The notes: generated by a model from the letters alone, not told the origin. A DNA stretch of 64,000 nucleotides from Nocardia farcinica (GCF_001182745.1 NZ_LN868938.1:1-64000); one strand, 5' to 3'; shown: positions 32,505-41,301, numbered from the stretch's first letter. Numbers and translations are program-made.

Positions 32505-32527
32505 GAGAATTCCTCCGTTCGCTGTAC

Positions 32528-32556
32528 TTGAACTGATGTCAGTTCACCAGTAGCGT
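32528..32556 (+). promoter_or_regulatory. promoter with palindromic operator for DUF1254 copy 2
   Basis: TTGAAC (32528-32533) and TAGCGT (32551-32556) are 17 bp apart, a good promoter. The perfect palindrome TGAACTGATGTCAGTTCA (32529-32546) covers the -35 and spacer, a typical place for a TetR-like repressor. It can also control the divergent substrate-binding protein gene. No regulator gene lies in the cluster. Confidence 0.6.
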
Positions 32557-32678
32557 GGCGTGATGTCAATCACCATGCGCCTGTCCGCCGGGAGGATCGG
32601 CGGGCAGGACGGCCCGCCGAGGTGCCGGGTGGTCCTCGACGTGTGCCGCACCGGCGGATCGATCGAAAGGACACAGGA

Positions 32679-34097
32679 ATGAGAACCACGCCGACCGGTG
32701 ATCGGTCGGAAAGCGAAAGGGGATCCGCGGTGGATGTCTACGATCCGGCATCAGCCGAGCAACTGACGGCGTCGCAGCGATTCGATGTCGTCCCGTCGCA
32801 GGCCCGAGCGCGGGAGAAGCTCGCCCGGGCGCTGACCATGCAGGCCGTTGTCTACGGTTTGCCCAGCGTCTACCAATACGCGAGCATGTGTGCGCAGTGC
32901 GCACCGGCCGAGAATGGAAGTAATTGGAAACTAGGCGAATTCGCACACGGCCGGGCAATCGCCGGTCCCGGGTACCAAGCCTTTCGGGTTCCCAACGTGG
33001 ACACCCTGTACTCCAATGCCTGGCTCGATCTCACCGACGGCCCCGTATGCATCGAACTCCCCGACTTCGGCGGTCGCTATTACACCCTCAACTTCCTCGA
33101 CGCCTACAGCAATGCCAGCAACATCAGCGCGCGCACGCATCCGGGACTCCGCCGATTCCTGGTGGCCACGCCCGGCTGGAACGGGCCCGTTCCCGCGGGG
33201 TTCACGCTCTTTCGGGTCGCCACCCCGCTGATGTGGATACTGATGCGGATCCAGGTGTTCGACGCCGATGATCTGCCCGAGGTCCATCGGCTGCAGGATT
33301 CCGTCACGCTTCACAGGCCAGGTGACACCCGCCGCCCATGGCCTGTCGTGACGCAGGAACAGGTGGAGGTCTCCGCAGAGGCTTTCCTCACCGCCCTCGA
33401 CACGTCCCTGCGGGTCAACGGCGTGCCGATCCGCGACGCCGCCTACGTCGGGCAATTCCGCACTCTGGGCGTCGGCTCGCATCGGGGCGGTCCGGTGCGC
33501 TCGGACGCGGCGATCCGGCGGGGAGCCGAGGCCGGGTTTCGCGACGCGATGGAGCTGCTGGCGCAATCTCGTCCACTCCTCGGCCGACCGATCGGCACCG
33601 GCTGGACGCAAGTGCTGGACAAAGGCGCCCACGGCGACAATTTTCTCGCCCGCGCCGTCATGAACTTCGTGGGTCTGGGAGCCAACGTCGTCGAGGAGAA
33701 CTGCTCCTACAACACCTATGTCGACGCCCACGGTGCGGCTTTGGATGGATCCGCCGGTGCCACGTATCGCATCGAGATGTCCGTCCCGCCACCGGCCGAA
33801 GCGTTCTGGAGCATCACTGTCTACGAAGCCGACACCGGCTGGCTCCACGACGCGCCCGGCGCCCGGCACTCGGTCGGGACTGCGACGAACATCGCGCATC
33901 GACGCGACGATCCGTGGTTCATCACGATCGGTGCCTCCGCGCCGGCGAACTCGGATGTCTGGCTGCCGTGTCCACCGAAGCGCTTCTTCCTCGTCCTGCG
34001 CATCTACCAGCCCGGCGTCGACGCACTGACCGGTCGATGGACCCCGCCGCCTGTCCTGCCCTCCGTGGGGCCGACTTTCGCACAACGAGATCGGTGA
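32679..34097 (+). CDS. DUF1254/DUF1214 protein, copy 2
   Basis: This is a 472-residue protein of the same two-domain layout. It has an N-terminal region with LTMQAVVYGLPSVYQYASMC, then VPNVDTLYSNAWLDLTDGPV and GGRYYTLNFLDAYSNASNIS (DUF1254). The C-terminal DUF1214 has FLARAVMNFVGLGANVVEEN, FWSITVYEADTGWLHDAPGA and WLPCPPKRFFLVLRIY. It is longer at the N-terminus than copy 1, with a charged lead of about 45 residues. ATG at 32679 follows CACAGGA. Codon use around 32900 is less GC-rich than flanking core genes. Confidence 0.85.
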   Translation: MRTTPTGDRSESERGSAVDVYDPASAEQLTASQRFDVVPSQARAREKLARALTMQAVVYGLPSVYQYASMCAQCAPAENGSNWKLGEFAHGRAIAGPGYQAFRVPNVDTLYSNAWLDLTDGPVCIELPDFGGRYYTLNFLDAYSNASNISARTHPGLRRFLVATPGWNGPVPAGFTLFRVATPLMWILMRIQVFDADDLPEVHRLQDSVTLHRPGDTRRPWPVVTQEQVEVSAEAFLTALDTSLRVNGVPIRDAAYVGQFRTLGVGSHRGGPVRSDAAIRRGAEAGFRDAMELLAQSRPLLGRPIGTGWTQVLDKGAHGDNFLARAVMNFVGLGANVVEENCSYNTYVDAHGAALDGSAGATYRIEMSVPPPAEAFWSITVYEADTGWLHDAPGARHSVGTATNIAHRRDDPWFITIGASAPANSDVWLPCPPKRFFLVLRIYQPGVDALTGRWTPPPVLPSVGPTFAQRDR

Positions 34098-34136
34098 CGA
34101 CGGGATGCCCGGGGCCGGACGCGGCTAGGCTGTACC

Positions 34137-35099
34137 GTGCGCATTTCACTCCCCACCGACGTCGCCGCCACCATCGATCGTGTCTTCGGCGCGCGCGGGG
34201 CGGCCTGGCTCGCCGGGCTCGACGACGTCGTGGCCGAGCGCTGTGCCGAATGGGAGCTGACCGTGACCGGGCCCGGGTTCGGTGGGGGGACGCACTCCTA
34301 TGTGGCGCCGGTGCGGCGGGCGGACGGGTCCGACGCGGTGCTGAAGGTGCCCGTGGTGGACGAGGAGAACGTCGGTGAACCGACCGGGTTGGCTTGCTAC
34401 GACGGCGACGGCGCGGTCCGGTTGTACGCCTTCGATCCCGGCACCGGTGCCATGCTGCTCGAACGGGCGCGGCCCGGCACCGAACTGCTGACCCAGCCGG
34501 GCTTCCCGAGCCTGGAGGGCAGGCCGGAGCACCGGGATCGGATCGAGCTGGCGTGCCGGCTGTACCGTCGCCTGCGCCGTCCGCCCGCCGAACTGCCCGC
34601 CGGATTCCCGCCGCTGCCCGCGGCACTCGACATGGTCGCCGGGTGGACCGCGGCGTTGCGCAGGCCGGCGGCCGGTTTCGCCGAGGTGCTCGGACCGCGG
34701 CTGCGCGCCGACGCGCTGGACTGGTGTGCGCGCCTGGCCGAACCGGACGGGCCGCTGCTGGTGGTCAACCGCGACACCCACCTGGGCAACATCGTGGCGG
34801 CCGAGCGGGAGCCGTGGCTGCTCATCGACCCGAAGTCCTACCTCGGCGAGGCCGCCTTCGACGCAGGCTTCCTGATCATGATCCAGGTGCAGAGCGCGCC
34901 CGAGCCCGCGCACGCCGCCGCGGTCGTCGCGCGCACGGCGGACTGGCTCGGCATCGATCCCGAGCGGGCCCGGGGCTGGGCCTTCCTGCGGGCGGTCGAG
35001 GAGATCGCGTGGGCGATCGAGGACGACGAGCCGGACCTGCTGCGGCTGCACCGGGCGGTGGCGCAGGCGCTGTCCGGGGGCGGCCGCGCCGCTGTGTAA
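34137..35099 (+). CDS. APH(6)/hydroxyurea-type kinase
   Basis: This 320-residue protein of the APH_6_hur family includes streptomycin 6-kinases and hydroxyurea phosphotransferases. The N-lobe has GGGTHSYVAPVRRADGSDAV and the Lys in VLKVPVV. The catalytic loop reads VVNRDTHLGNIV near residue 212, with the metal site in LLIDPKSYLGE. The GTG at 34137 comes 6 bases after a TAGGCT -10-like box (34126-34131), suggesting a leaderless transcript. It may inactivate an aminoglycoside or hydroxyurea, but many chromosomal members have unknown substrates. Confidence 0.82.
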   Translation: MRISLPTDVAATIDRVFGARGAAWLAGLDDVVAERCAEWELTVTGPGFGGGTHSYVAPVRRADGSDAVLKVPVVDEENVGEPTGLACYDGDGAVRLYAFDPGTGAMLLERARPGTELLTQPGFPSLEGRPEHRDRIELACRLYRRLRRPPAELPAGFPPLPAALDMVAGWTAALRRPAAGFAEVLGPRLRADALDWCARLAEPDGPLLVVNRDTHLGNIVAAEREPWLLIDPKSYLGEAAFDAGFLIMIQVQSAPEPAHAAAVVARTADWLGIDPERARGWAFLRAVEEIAWAIEDDEPDLLRLHRAVAQALSGGGRAAV

Positions 35100-35180
35100 T
35101 CATGGCAACACACCCGCAAAGCCGACAGAACCAGACAAATCCGGCATGATGGCTGACATGACCGTCGAACGGAGTTCCGC

Positions 35181-36185
35181 ATGCAGGTGAGCGCGCTCGA
35201 GTGGGTGGTCACCATCGCGGTGATTATCGGGCTCTTCGTCTTCGACTTCTACGCCCACGTGCGCACCCCCCACGAACCCACCTTCCGGGAGTCCGGCTTC
35301 TGGTCGGCGGTGTACATCGGCCTGGCACTCGCCTTCGGCGGCTACGTGTGGTGGCGGTGGGGCTCGACCTACGGCGGGGAGTACTATGCCGGTTTCGTCA
35401 CCGAGAAGGCGCTCTCGGTGGACAACCTGTTCGTCTTCCTCATCATCATGAGCACCTTCGCCGTGCCGCGGATCTACCAGCAGAAGGTGCTGTTGATCGG
35501 CATCGTGCTCGCCCTGGTGATGCGCGGTGCGTTCATCGCCGTCGGTGCCGCCGCGATCAGCGCCTTCAGCTGGGTGTTCTACCTGTTCGGCGCCTTCCTC
35601 ATCTACACCGCGATCAAGTTGATGCGCGAGAGCGGCCACGAGGTGGAGGCCGAGGAGAAACGCGACAGCCGCATCGTCACCCTCGTCAAGAAGGTGGTGC
35701 CCACCACCCAGGAGTACGACGGCGACCGGCTCGTCACCCGGGTGGACGGCACACGCGCGCTCACCCCGCTGGCCCTGGCGCTGCTGGCCATCGGCTTCGC
35801 CGACCTGCTCTTCGCGCTGGACTCGATCCCCGCGATCTACGGCCTCACCGAGCAGCCGTACCTGGTGTTCACCGCCAACGCCTTCGCGCTGATGGGCCTG
35901 CGCCAGCTCTACTTCCTGATCGGCGGCCTGCTCGACCGGCTGGTGTACCTGTCCTACGGCCTGGCCGCGATCCTGGCCTTCATCGGCGTGAAGCTGGTGC
36001 TGCACGCGCTGCACGAGAACACCCTGCCGTTCGTCAACGGCGGCGAGCACGTGAGCGTGCCGGAGATCTCCACGCCGCTCTCGCTGAGTGTCATCCTCGG
36101 CGTGCTGGTCGTGGCCACGGTGGCCAGCTTGATCAAGACACGCGGCCAGTCGGCGGTGCGCTCGCGCGTCGGCGAGGACCGGTGA
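35181..36185 (+). CDS. TerC-family membrane protein
   Basis: This 334-residue protein has about nine hydrophobic segments. TerC hallmarks are seen: EKALSVDNLFVFLIIMSTFA early, and a second acidic motif ADLLFALDSIPAIYGLT, both intramembrane. A cytosolic loop (residues about 150-200) lies between. The family includes Alx/MeeF-type Mn(II) exporters and tellurite-resistance components. No TerD-type genes adjoin, so metal homeostasis or secretion-linked metalation is more likely than tellurite resistance. The 80-bp leader is too short for a yybP-ykoY riboswitch. Confidence 0.88.
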   Translation: MQVSALEWVVTIAVIIGLFVFDFYAHVRTPHEPTFRESGFWSAVYIGLALAFGGYVWWRWGSTYGGEYYAGFVTEKALSVDNLFVFLIIMSTFAVPRIYQQKVLLIGIVLALVMRGAFIAVGAAAISAFSWVFYLFGAFLIYTAIKLMRESGHEVEAEEKRDSRIVTLVKKVVPTTQEYDGDRLVTRVDGTRALTPLALALLAIGFADLLFALDSIPAIYGLTEQPYLVFTANAFALMGLRQLYFLIGGLLDRLVYLSYGLAAILAFIGVKLVLHALHENTLPFVNGGEHVSVPEISTPLSLSVILGVLVVATVASLIKTRGQSAVRSRVGEDR

Positions 36186-36206
36186 CCGAGGCCGGTCGCC
36201 GCTCGC

Positions 36207-36491
36207 TCAGTCGGTGAACGCGCCGAGTACCGGCAGCCATTCGTCGATCCGCACCGCGTCGATGAGCTGCTCGCGGGCGAAGGGGTCGTCGGCGAGCAGG
36301 GCGCGCAGCTCCTCGGCGCTCTCGGCGCGGAACAGCAGCAGCGCGCCCGATCCGTCGGTGTAGGGGCCGCTGGTGACCAGCGCGCCCGCGGTCAGCTGGT
36401 CGGCCAGCCAGGCGCGATGGCGCGGGCGATGGGTGTCGCGGCCCGGCACGGTGGCCTCGGAGTAGGTGTAGTGGACGGCGAAGAACGGCAC
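36207..36491 (-). CDS. YciI-family protein
   Basis: This 94-residue protein has FAVHYTYSEATVPGRDTHRP and HRAWLADQLTAGALVTSGPY, the ferredoxin-like dimeric fold with conserved His and Asp near the N-terminus (HYTY and RDTHR). The C-terminal part has DPFAREQLIDAVRIDEWLPV. It is soluble and the reaction is unknown. It lies 61 bp downstream of the GNAT gene on the same strand. Confidence 0.85.
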   Translation of the reverse strand: MPFFAVHYTYSEATVPGRDTHRPRHRAWLADQLTAGALVTSGPYTDGSGALLLFRAESAEELRALLADDPFAREQLIDAVRIDEWLPVLGAFTD

Positions 36492-36552
36492 GGGCTGGTC
36501 ACTCCTGGCTGTGATCGAGCGGGGTCTGATCGAACGGGCGAGCGCTGGGCGC

Positions 36553-37119
36553 TCAGAGGGTCAGCAACATCCTGGTGTTGCCGAGCGTGTTGGGTTTCAC
36601 ATAACTGAGGTCGAGGAACTCGGCCACGCCGGTGTCGTAGGACCGGCACATCTCCGCGTACACCTCGGCGGTCACCGGCGTCCCGTCGATCTCCACGAAC
36701 CCGTGCCTGGCGAAGAACTCCACCTCGAAGGTCAGCACGAACAGCCTGCGCAGCTCCAGTTCCCTGGCCACCTCGATCAGGCGCTGCACGATCAGCCTGC
36801 CCACCCCGCGGCCCTTGACGTCGGGATGCACGGCCACGGTGCGCACCTCGCCCAGATCGGCCCACAGCACGTGCAGGGCGCCGCAGCCGACCACCCGGCC
36901 GTCCAGCTCCGCCACCCAGAACTCCTGGACCGCCTCGTAAAGGGTGACCAGGCTCTTCTCCAGCAGGATGCGACCGGCGTACACGTCCACCAGGCGCTTG
37001 ATCTCGGGCACGTCCGAGGTACGGGCGCGTCGCACGAGCGGGACGGAGCCGGGCGCGGCCGGGGCCGCGCCGGTGGGCGCGTCGCTGGTCGAACCACCTA
37101 GTGGTCCCCGAGAGGTCAT
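36553..37119 (-). CDS. argA: GNAT N-acetyltransferase, ArgA-type
   Basis: This is a 188-residue GNAT protein. Residues about 28-75 have VRRARTSDVPEIKRLVDVYA and LLEKSLVTLYEAVQEFWVAE. The acetyl-CoA site is VRTVAVHPDVKGRGVGRLIV. The mycobacterial homologue Rv2747 sits in the same ftsK-pgsA context and acetylates glutamate for arginine synthesis. The Gly/Pro-rich leader (about 25 residues) makes the start uncertain: ATG 37119 is chosen, and the frame is open to 37170. It is divergent from pgsA. Confidence 0.83.
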   Translation of the reverse strand: MTSRGPLGGSTSDAPTGAAPAAPGSVPLVRRARTSDVPEIKRLVDVYAGRILLEKSLVTLYEAVQEFWVAELDGRVVGCGALHVLWADLGEVRTVAVHPDVKGRGVGRLIVQRLIEVARELELRRLFVLTFEVEFFARHGFVEIDGTPVTAEVYAEMCRSYDTGVAEFLDLSYVKPNTLGNTRMLLTL

Positions 37120-37259
37120 GGGGTGCACAGTAGTCGGCCGGGTTACCGATAGTCTGAACGTGTGCCGCACATCCTGTCGTTCCGCTCACCGCATCGCGCC
37201 GGGGCAGCGCAACCGCAGGCTGTGACGTCGCGGGCGTCGCGCGGGAGCGAGGTTCCCGC

Positions 37260-37928
37260 GTGATCGAGGGCCGTCACGCCGATACGGCGATGTCGCGCCC
37301 CGGCCCGGATCAGGTGCCGGGGCGCCCCGGTTTCGTCGCGGCTCCCTCGGAAGCGGCGGTGCCCGTCCTCAACGTCGCGAACGTGCTGACGATGGCCCGC
37401 ATCGCGATCGTTCCGGTGTTCGTGCTCGCGCTGTTCGCCGGTGGCGGGCACGACACGGGCTGGCGGATCGGTGCCGCCGCGCTGTTCGGCCTGGCCGCCA
37501 TCACCGACCGCTTCGATGGGCAACTGGCCCGCAAATACGGGCTGGTCACCGACTTCGGCAAGCTCGCCGACCCCATCGCGGACAAGGCCCTCATCGGCGC
37601 GTCGCTGATCGGCCTGTCGGCGCTCGGTGACCTGCCGTGGTGGATCACGCTGGTGATCATCGCCCGAGAACTCGGGGTCACGCTGCTACGGCTGGTGGTG
37701 GTGCGGCGCGGGGTGATCCCGGCCGGCCGCGGCGGCAAACTGAAGACGCTGGTGCAGTCGGTCGCCATCGCCGTGCTGCTGCTGCCCCTCGCGGGCGGAT
37801 TCGCGACGGCGGGAATGATCCTGATGTACGTGGCGCTGGTGCTGACGGTGGTGACCGGACTCGACTACGTGGGCCAGGCGGCGCGGGTGTGGTTCGCCGG
37901 TGGCACGCATCGGACCCGCGGCGCATGA
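37260..37928 (+). CDS. pgsA: CDP-alcohol phosphatidyltransferase (PgsA-type)
   Basis: This is a 222-residue membrane enzyme of phospholipid synthesis, probably phosphatidylglycerophosphate synthase. The CDP-OH motif D-x2-D-G-x2-A-R-x8-G-x3-D-x3-D is intact in TDRFDGQLARKYGLVTDFGK and LADPIADK near residues 81-108. There are about five membrane segments. The GTG at 37260 has GGAGCGAGG upstream; ATG 37290 is a shorter option. It ends in an ATGA overlap with cinA. The order argA-pgsA-cinA-clgR-pspA matches mycobacteria. Confidence 0.92.
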   Translation: MIEGRHADTAMSRPGPDQVPGRPGFVAAPSEAAVPVLNVANVLTMARIAIVPVFVLALFAGGGHDTGWRIGAAALFGLAAITDRFDGQLARKYGLVTDFGKLADPIADKALIGASLIGLSALGDLPWWITLVIIARELGVTLLRLVVVRRGVIPAGRGGKLKTLVQSVAIAVLLLPLAGGFATAGMILMYVALVLTVVTGLDYVGQAARVWFAGGTHRTRGA

Positions 37929-38449
37929 GCGGGGCGGATGTGTCCGAACCGGCGGCCGTGCCCGACCCGCTCGCGGGGGACGCCCCGGTCGCCGAGCTGG
38001 TACGGGCCTTGCGGGCCGCGGGCCAGACGGTCGCCACGGCCGAGTCGCTCACCGCGGGCCTGCTCAGCGCCACCCTGGCGGGCGTGCCGGGTGCCAGCGC
38101 CGTACTGCGCGGTGGCCTGGTGGTGTACGCCACCGACCTCAAGCACACCCTGGCCGGGGTGAGCGCGGAGTTGCTCGCGACGGAGGGGCCGGTCGCGGCC
38201 AGCACCGCCGAACAGCTCGCCGTCGGTGCCCGCGCCCGCTGCGGGTCGGACTGGGGCGTCGGCCTCACCGGCGTCGCCGGACCCGACACCCAGGGCGGGC
38301 ACCCGGTGGGGACGGTGTTCCTCGGGCTGTCCGGGCCGTGGCACACCGAGGTCATGCGGTTGCGGCTGGCCGGACAGCGGTGGACCATCAGACACACCGC
38401 GGCCCAGCGCGCGGTGGCGGAGCTGCTGCGGTGCGTCCGGAGCGGTTGA
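37925..38449 (+). CDS. cinA: CinA C-terminal nicotinamide-nucleotide amidase-like protein
   Basis: This is a 174-residue stand-alone CinA_C protein (PncC type). It has the family opening VATAESLTAGLLSATLAGVP with catalytic Ser, the GGLVVYATDLK segment, and the signature GLTGVAGPDTQGGHPVGTVF. It hydrolyses nicotinamide mononucleotide to nicotinate mononucleotide in NAD recycling. The N-terminal 25 residues are Pro/Ala-rich and extra. The start overlaps the pgsA stop. Confidence 0.9.
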   Translation: MSGADVSEPAAVPDPLAGDAPVAELVRALRAAGQTVATAESLTAGLLSATLAGVPGASAVLRGGLVVYATDLKHTLAGVSAELLATEGPVAASTAEQLAVGARARCGSDWGVGLTGVAGPDTQGGHPVGTVFLGLSGPWHTEVMRLRLAGQRWTIRHTAAQRAVAELLRCVRSG

Positions 38450-38484
38450 GAACGCTCGGGACGCTCCGCCGGAGTTCGCCGGGC

Positions 38485-38511
38485 GGGAACCACCGCGCGC
38501 CGCGGGACGTT
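38485..38511 (+). promoter_or_regulatory. SigE-like ECF promoter upstream of clgR
   Basis: GGGAAC (38485-38490) and CGTT (38508-38511) are separated by 17 bp, matching the extracytoplasmic-function sigma E consensus (GGAAC, 16-18, CGTT). In M. tuberculosis clgR is a SigE target, so context agrees. It lies 75 bp before the clgR start. Confidence 0.6.
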
Positions 38512-38585
38512 GTGCCAGAAAGAGCGGTGCGCGCCAGGCGAGGCTGCCGGAGCGGGCACGGTGATCGGGAGCGAAGGAGATCGAG

Positions 38586-39023
38586 ATGACGCTGCTGCGA
38601 GAGGCGATCGGCGACAGTCTGCGGCGTGCACGTCTCGCCCAGCACCGGACCCTGCGTGAGGTCTCCACCTCGGCGCGCGTGAGCCTGGGGTATCTGTCGG
38701 AGGTCGAACGGGGTCGCAAGGAGGCGTCGAGCGAATTGCTCGCCGCCATCTGCGACGCGCTGGACGTGCCGCTGTCGCGGGTGCTGTGGGACGTGAGCAC
38801 GATCATGGCCGGGACGGACGCGGTGCCGGTCGAGGAACCGGCCGCGACCGAACCCACCCCGCACGAGGAGGCCGCGACCGCCGAACAGGACGCCCCCGTC
38901 GGCGAACCCGCCGGCGCGACCATGTCGGCCGCGGGCGCCGTCCGCCCGCAGATCGACGAGGACACCCGCATCGTGATTCCCGCCCCCACGGCGGACATGC
39001 TGGTGCTGGTGAAGAGCAACTGA
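38586..39023 (+). CDS. clgR: ClgR-type XRE regulator
   Basis: This is a 145-residue protein. Residues 5-70 form the XRE HTH with [20 protein letters not shown] followed by [20 protein letters not shown], the ClgR/PopR signature. The C-terminal half is an acidic, Thr/Pro-rich tail ending [17 protein letters not shown], where ClgR proteins keep a ClpP-recognised end. In actinobacteria ClgR activates clp proteases and the pspA operon. GAAGGAGA precedes the ATG. Upstream is a SigE-like promoter, downstream pspA. Confidence 0.92.
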   Translation: MTLLREAIGDSLRRARLAQHRTLREVSTSARVSLGYLSEVERGRKEASSELLAAICDALDVPLSRVLWDVSTIMAGTDAVPVEEPAATEPTPHEEAATAEQDAPVGEPAGATMSAAGAVRPQIDEDTRIVIPAPTADMLVLVKSN

Positions 39024-39221
39024 GCCCGCGCAACCGGTGACCCGGCCGTCGTCTTCACTGGGGGCGGACGCCGAAAGCGGCTAGATTCTGTAGTAAGCGT
39101 CGGTTGGGCCGGCCGGTCCGGTCCAGGTGCCGCATCGTGGAGGATAAGGACAACCGGGTGCGCGAGGGTCGCGTGCCCTGGCCGCGTCAAGCGGTACATC
39201 AGATGGAGGCGGGATCAATCG

Positions 39222-40049
39222 ATGGCTAATCCGTTCGTCAAGGCCTGGAAGTACCTGATGGCCCTCTTCGACTCCAAGATCGAGGAGCACGCGGATCCGA
39301 AGGTGCAGATCCAGCAGGCTATCGAGGAAGCCCAGCGCCAGCACCAGGCCCTCTCGCAGCAGGCCGCGTCGGTCATCGGCAACCAGCGCCAGCTGGAGAT
39401 GAAGCTGAACCGGCAGCTCGACGAGGTCGAGAAGCTCAACGCCAACGCCCGCCAGGCCGTCATGCTCGCCGACCAGGCCAGCGCCGCGGGCGACACCGAG
39501 AAGGCGATCCAGTACACCAACGCCGCCGAGGCGTTCGCCGCGCAGCTGGTCACCGCCGAGCAGGCCGTCGAGGACCTCAAGGTGCTGCACGACCAGTCGC
39601 TGCAGGCCGCCGCCCAGGCCAAGAAGGCGGTGGAGCAGAACGCGATGCTGCTGCAGCAGAAGGTCGCCGAGCGCACCAAGCTGCTCAGCCAGCTCGAGCA
39701 GGCCAAGATGCAGGAGCAGGTCTCGGCCTCGCTGCAGCAGATGGACTCCACGCTGTCGGCGCCCGGCAGCACGCCCAGCCTGGACGCGGTCCGCGAGAAG
39801 ATCGAGCGCCGCTACGCCAATGCCCTCGGCGCCGCCGAGCTGGCCCAGAACTCGGTGCAGGGCCGGATGATGGAGGTCCAGCAGGCCAGCGTGCAGATGG
39901 CCGGCCACAGCAGGCTCGAGCAGATCCGCGCCTCCATGCGTGGCGAGTCGCTGCCCGCCGGTGGCGCCAACCCCGCGATCAATCCCGCCCAGGCCGACCC
40001 GGCGCAGGCCCAGCCCCAGATGAACAAGGGCCAGACCGCCCAGCAGTGA
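39222..40049 (+). CDS. pspA: phage-shock protein A (35-kDa antigen)
   Basis: In this 275-residue PspA/Vipp1 protein, the first helix ([20 protein letters not shown]) is the membrane-sensing amphipathic helix. Long coiled-coil helices follow ([40 protein letters not shown]). The C-terminus is Gln/Pro/Ala-rich. It polymerises on damaged membrane. GGAGG precedes the ATG. A TAGATT -10-like box is seen about 140 bp upstream. pspM follows after 57 bp. Confidence 0.95.
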   Translation: MANPFVKAWKYLMALFDSKIEEHADPKVQIQQAIEEAQRQHQALSQQAASVIGNQRQLEMKLNRQLDEVEKLNANARQAVMLADQASAAGDTEKAIQYTNAAEAFAAQLVTAEQAVEDLKVLHDQSLQAAAQAKKAVEQNAMLLQQKVAERTKLLSQLEQAKMQEQVSASLQQMDSTLSAPGSTPSLDAVREKIERRYANALGAAELAQNSVQGRMMEVQQASVQMAGHSRLEQIRASMRGESLPAGGANPAINPAQADPAQAQPQMNKGQTAQQ

Positions 40050-40106
40050 GACCCGCGATCCGGTGAGCCGTCGGTGCCCTCGGTCGCGACAGGTGTGAGG
40101 AAACAG

Positions 40107-40964
40107 ATGAGCCGCAAGCGAATTCCCGCCGCGTCCGCGCCCGCACCGTACGGCACGCCGCAGGCGGGGACCCTGCCCGAAACGCTGCGCGACATGGGCG
40201 AGTACGCCCTCGTCGCGGTCCGCCGCTGGGCCGACCCGCGCGAGCGCGAACTGCGCAGGCGCAGGCGTGCCCGCAGGCGCAGTGTCCAGCTGGGCACGGT
40301 CTCCGGCCTGACGACGGTGGGCACCCTCGGCCTGGTCGTCGTCTCCGCGCCGGTGTGGGCGGTACTCGCCCTGGGCGGCGGTGCGATCGCCGCGGTCACC
40401 GGCGCCGCTGTCAGCACCCGCCGGTACCTGCGCATGCGCGGCGCCCCGCTGCCGCAGCCGCGCTTCCAGCCCCGCCGCCAGCCGCCGCTGCGTTCGGCCG
40501 CCCGCGCGCCCATCGCCCGCCTGGTCCGGGCGGAGCGGGCGATGCACGGCGTCACCACCCAGATCGCCGCAGGTCGTCGACTCCCGCCCGACGAACTGGT
40601 CGAGATGGTGGAGACCGCCGCCTCCGGCGCCGCGGCACTGCACGCGCTGGCCGCCGACATCGTGCAGATGGAACAGGCGCTCGACGTGATCGGCCGGGGC
40701 AACCCGCAGGCGGCGGCGGCGCTGGCCGAGTCCACCCGCGGCGCGCTGGCCCGCCTCGAGGCCGGTGTGGGCGAATACGAGCAGGTGCTCGCCGCCGCCG
40801 GACATGTGCTGGCGGTACCCGAGAGTTCGGTGGTCACCTATCAATTCGAGGGCATCGTGGCCGACCTGCGCCACGCCGCCGACCGGCTGGACGGCTGGGC
40901 GCAAGCGCTCACCGAGATCGCCGACCGTCCCGTCCTGGACACCGCGCGGTCGCGGGTCCGCTGA
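40107..40964 (+). CDS. pspM: PspM-like membrane protein
   Basis: This is a 285-residue protein. It has a basic N-terminus with [20 protein letters not shown], then two hydrophobic segments (VSGLTTVGTLGLVVVSAPVW and AVLALGGGAIAAVTGAAVST), then a long helical cytosolic part containing VRAERAMHGVTTQIAAG and VSTRRYLRM. Its position after pspA matches Rv2743c (PspM), the partner of PspA in the actinobacterial system. ATG at 40107 has GAGG 6 bases upstream; GTG 40074 is less likely. Its last residues precede the small membrane gene. Confidence 0.85.
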   Translation: MSRKRIPAASAPAPYGTPQAGTLPETLRDMGEYALVAVRRWADPRERELRRRRRARRRSVQLGTVSGLTTVGTLGLVVVSAPVWAVLALGGGAIAAVTGAAVSTRRYLRMRGAPLPQPRFQPRRQPPLRSAARAPIARLVRAERAMHGVTTQIAAGRRLPPDELVEMVETAASGAAALHALAADIVQMEQALDVIGRGNPQAAAALAESTRGALARLEAGVGEYEQVLAAAGHVLAVPESSVVTYQFEGIVADLRHAADRLDGWAQALTEIADRPVLDTARSRVR

Positions 40965-41127
40965 CCCCCGGGCCCGCCACCCACCGCGTCCCCCCGCGGC
41001 TCGGGGTGAACCCTGATTTCCACCCGGATATCGCCGTTGACCTGCTGATTTCCCGCCTTCGGGCTGCCAGGCTGGACGTATCGGGTCGCCGGACGGGCGA
41101 TCGGAGGAGACATCCAGGAGGCTGGAA

Positions 41128-41301
41128 ATGCTGTGGAAGATCATCGGTGTCGTGGCGGTCGTCTGGATCGCACTGGCCGTCATCGGTGCGCTGATCAAGG
41201 GGCTGTTCCCGATCCTGGTGATCAGCGCCCTCGTCTTCGGCGCGTACCTGCTGTACAAGGCGATCTCCGGTGCCGACCGCTCGACCGTCGACAAGTTGTA
41301 G
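41128..41301 (+). CDS. 57-residue membrane protein after pspM
   Basis: This 57-residue protein begins MLWKIIGVVAVVWIALAVIG and is almost wholly hydrophobic up to about residue 45 (two segments, LFPILVISALVFGAYLLYKA the second), with a short polar tail. AGGAGG lies 6 bases before the ATG, a strong signal. It follows pspM by 163 bp and ends at the strong hairpin, so it may have its own promoter (TTGACC near 41037). I do not recognise a family. It may join the envelope-stress membrane complex. Confidence 0.75.
   Translation: MLWKIIGVVAVVWIALAVIGALIKGLFPILVISALVFGAYLLYKAISGADRSTVDKL

Noticed and set aside
35100..35180. Possible Mn riboswitch (yybP-ykoY) before the TerC gene
   Set aside because: Only 80 bp between genes and no matching stem pattern.
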